This document shows positions 62,076 through 64,000 of a stretch of 64,000 bases of DNA, in pieces. Each line of letters begins with the position of its first letter. Position 1 is the stretch's first letter. The DNA comes from Nocardia fluminea (GTDB lineage Bacteria; Actinomycetota; Actinomycetes; Mycobacteriales; Mycobacteriaceae): contig NZ_PJMW01000002.1 of NCBI RefSeq assembly GCF_002846365.1, positions 3,100,001 to 3,164,000 on the forward strand, read 5' to 3'. The notes beneath the pieces are model-generated. The model had not been told where the DNA came from, did not search any database, and saw only the letters and a program-made list of their open reading frames with translations. A program made the translations under genes and the position numbers.

Positions 62076-63419
62076 ATGTCGAAACACCTGCACCTCAACG
62101 CATTCCTGATGTCGGTCGGCCACCACGAGGCCGCGTGGCGACTGCCCGAGAGCGATCCCCACGCGCACACCGACATCAACTATTACGTCCGGCTCGCCCA
62201 GACAGCCGAGCGCGGCAAGCTCGACTCGATCTTCTTCGCCGACAGCCCGGTCCTGATGGGCGACCCAGGCCGCAGGCCGAGCGGCAAGCTCGAACCGACG
62301 GTCATCCTGACCGCGGTCGCCGTGCAGACCAGCCGGATCGGCCTCATCGCCACGGCCTCCACCAGCTACAACGACCCCTACAACCTCGCCCGCAGGTTCG
62401 CCTCCGTCGACTGGGCCAGCAACGGCAGGGCAGGCTGGAACATCGTCACCACCGCCGGTGCCGACGCGGCCCGCAACTTCGGTCTCGACGACACCCCCGA
62501 CCACCGGCTGCGCTACGAGAAGGCCGCCGAATTCGTCGACGTGGCAACGAAACTGTGGGACAGCTGGGACGACGACGCCGTGCTGGCCGACAAGGAACTC
62601 GGCATCCACACCGATGCCTCGAAGGTGCGCAAGATCCTGCACCACGGCGAGCACTTCCGGGTGGACGGCCCGCTGAACCTGCCGCGCTCACCGCAGGGAT
62701 ACCCGCTGCTGGTGCAGGCCGGGTCCTCGGAGGACGGCAAGGAATTCGCCGCCCGCTACGCCGAGGCCGTGTTCACCGCGCAGCAGACGCTCGACGACGC
62801 CAAGTCCTTCTACACCGACCTCAAGGCGCGCACCGTCGCGGTGGGCCGCGACCCGGAGTCCATCAAGATCCTGCCCGGCATCGTCCCGATCATCGGCGAC
62901 ACCGAGGAGCAGGCCCGTGCGCTGGACGAGGAACTGGCCCGGCTGATCTCGCCGGAGTACGCGCGCAAGCAGCTCGCCGAGCGTTTCAAGCTGCCCATCG
63001 ACGATCTCGATCTGGACAGCGAACTGCCCGAGGACCTGCCCACCGAGGACGACATCGAGGGCGCGAAGAGCCGCTTCACCCTGATCGTGAATCTGGCGCG
63101 GCGCGAACGGCTCACGGTGCGCGAGCTGATCGCCCGGCTCGGTGGCGGACGCGGGCATCGCACCTTCGCGGGCACCGCGGTGCAGGTGGCCGACGCCATC
63201 GAGGACTGGTTTTGTCAGGGCGCCGCCGACGGCTTCAACATCATGCCCGCGGTGCTGCCGTCGGGTCTGGAACGCTTCGTCGACGAGGTGGTCCCGATCC
63301 TGCAGGCGCGCGGCCTGTTCCGCACCGAGTACACCGAGACCACGCTGCGCGGCCACTACGGTCTCGCGCGCCCGGCGAACCAGTTCGACGACGCGGACGC
63401 GCTCGTGGCTGCCCGATGA
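62076..63419 (+). CDS. FMNH2-dependent monooxygenase (NtaA/SnaA/DszA family)
   Basis: A 447-residue TIM-barrel flavin monooxygenase of the sulfone/nitrilotriacetate group. Landmarks: SVGHHEAAWRLPESDPHAHTDINYY, STSYNDPYNLARRFASVDWASNGRAGWNIVTT and QAGSSEDGKEFAARYAEAVF. It uses reduced FMN from a separate reductase to oxygenate and cleave a substrate such as a sulfonate, sulfone or amine. Located directly after the importer genes, it should act on the imported compound. ATG 62076. Confidence 0.92.
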   Translation: MSKHLHLNAFLMSVGHHEAAWRLPESDPHAHTDINYYVRLAQTAERGKLDSIFFADSPVLMGDPGRRPSGKLEPTVILTAVAVQTSRIGLIATASTSYNDPYNLARRFASVDWASNGRAGWNIVTTAGADAARNFGLDDTPDHRLRYEKAAEFVDVATKLWDSWDDDAVLADKELGIHTDASKVRKILHHGEHFRVDGPLNLPRSPQGYPLLVQAGSSEDGKEFAARYAEAVFTAQQTLDDAKSFYTDLKARTVAVGRDPESIKILPGIVPIIGDTEEQARALDEELARLISPEYARKQLAERFKLPIDDLDLDSELPEDLPTEDDIEGAKSRFTLIVNLARRERLTVRELIARLGGGRGHRTFAGTAVQVADAIEDWFCQGAADGFNIMPAVLPSGLERFVDEVVPILQARGLFRTEYTETTLRGHYGLARPANQFDDADALVAAR

Positions 63420-64000
63420 GATCGGATTGGATCCGCTACCTGACCCGTCGCTGTCTCGAGCACCGCAGGCTGGTGATCGTCAGCTACACCGGTGCGCTGG
63501 CGGCATCGCTGCTCACCGCGGCGCTGCCGCTGGTGGTGCGGCACGTGGTCGACACGCTCAGTGCCACCGCGGCCTCGGTGACGCCGTGGGTGGTGCTGTT
63601 GCTGGTGATCGGGGCGGCCAGGTTCGGGTCGTCCTACGCGCGCCGCGTGGCCTCCTCCGAGCTGTCGCTGGGGGTGCAACACGACCTGCGCCGCGACCTG
63701 TTCGCCGCGTTGTTGCGGCTCAACGGGCGTGAGCAGGCACAGTTGCGCACCGGGCAGGTGGTGAGCAGGGCGATCACCGATGTCACGTTGATCCAGATGT
63801 TCTTGCAGCTCATCCCGATGATCGCGGGCAATGTGGCCCTGCTGCTCGCGGTGCTGGTGTTGATGGCCGTGATGTCGCCCGCGCTCACCGTGATCGCGCT
63901 GGTCGTGCTGCCGGGACTGTGGATCGTCACCCGGCGCAGTCAGCGGCAATTGTTCCCCGCGAACTGGGACGCGCAGGCGCGGGCCGCCGAGGTGGCGATG
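63416..64000 (+). CDS. ABC exporter transmembrane domain, 5' part
   Basis: The frame opens at ATG 63416, overlapping the monooxygenase TGA (ATGA), and runs off the window after 195 codons. It encodes an exporter TMD (MRSDWIRYLTRRCLEHRRL, LGVQHDLRRDLFAALLRLNG, TGQVVSRAITDVTLIQMF), similar in order to the double exporter at 1910-5515. Translation is coupled to the monooxygenase. Whether an NBD or a fused half follows lies outside the window. Confidence 0.85.
   Translation, partial: MRSDWIRYLTRRCLEHRRLVIVSYTGALAASLLTAALPLVVRHVVDTLSATAASVTPWVVLLLVIGAARFGSSYARRVASSELSLGVQHDLRRDLFAALLRLNGREQAQLRTGQVVSRAITDVTLIQMFLQLIPMIAGNVALLLAVLVLMAVMSPALTVIALVVLPGLWIVTRRSQRQLFPANWDAQARAAEVAM

Overview
The window reads as chromosomal DNA of a high-GC, mycolic-acid-type actinobacterium, most likely a Nocardia or close relative. 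The support is the strong G/C bias at third codon positions, frequent GTG/TTG starts behind purine-rich ribosome sites, a fused alpha-ketoglutarate decarboxylase (Kgd), an Rv0194-type double ABC exporter, a PtpB-type phosphatase, an EspG/WxG type VII secretion cassette, FadE pairs and mycobacterial-style Ser/Thr kinases. I see no tRNA, rRNA, insertion sequence, phage or CRISPR array.

Layout. 1-7975 (minus): the 5' half of kgd, then an export/ABC operon of overlapping genes. 8151-16466: lipid, phosphatase, PLP-enzyme, nitrilase and DEAD-helicase genes in mixed orientation, including an adenylating-enzyme homologue that lacks key residues and a DNA-binding-domain-less TetR-like protein. 16593-23417: a 1,260-residue TM0106-nuclease/SF1-helicase protein whose catalytic residues are mostly replaced, facing a minus-strand EspG / WxG / type VII target / lipase operon. 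23579-30035: secreted proteins, a two-gene acyl-CoA dehydrogenase operon, a small membrane protein and an acetyltransferase. 30090-35172 (minus): three tandem Ser/Thr kinases. 35293-42832 (plus): endonuclease IV, a 2-oxoglutarate dioxygenase, a CoA-transferase / small ORF / HMG-CoA-lyase operon, and a MacB-like ATPase with an FtsX permease. 42964-53582 (minus): a five-gene set with a SWIM/DUF5691 protein, a MoxR AAA+ ATPase, DUF5682, a small unlabelled ORF, a vWA protein and a kinase fused to an ADP-ribosylglycohydrolase. 53975-57056 (plus): a divergent Rad50-like ATPase, a small ORF and a helical partner. 57116-64000: small redox and zinc proteins, a ROK regulator, a sulfonate-type ABC importer with an FMN monooxygenase, and the start of another ABC exporter.

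Working together. The most system-like part is 42964-57056. MoxR AAA+ and vWA proteins usually act as a chaperone/adaptor pair. Here they sit with a SWIM protein and DUF5682 (the order resembles E. coli yehQ/yehL/yehM/yehP) and end in a protein that could both phosphorylate and remove ADP-ribose. The Rad50-like pair shares the same upstream region. Three short frames (38372-38542, 46567-46746, 56497-56634) each overlap both neighbours by four bases and may be overlooked translationally coupled small proteins.

Functions come from motifs read by eye and remembered family knowledge; no database search was run.
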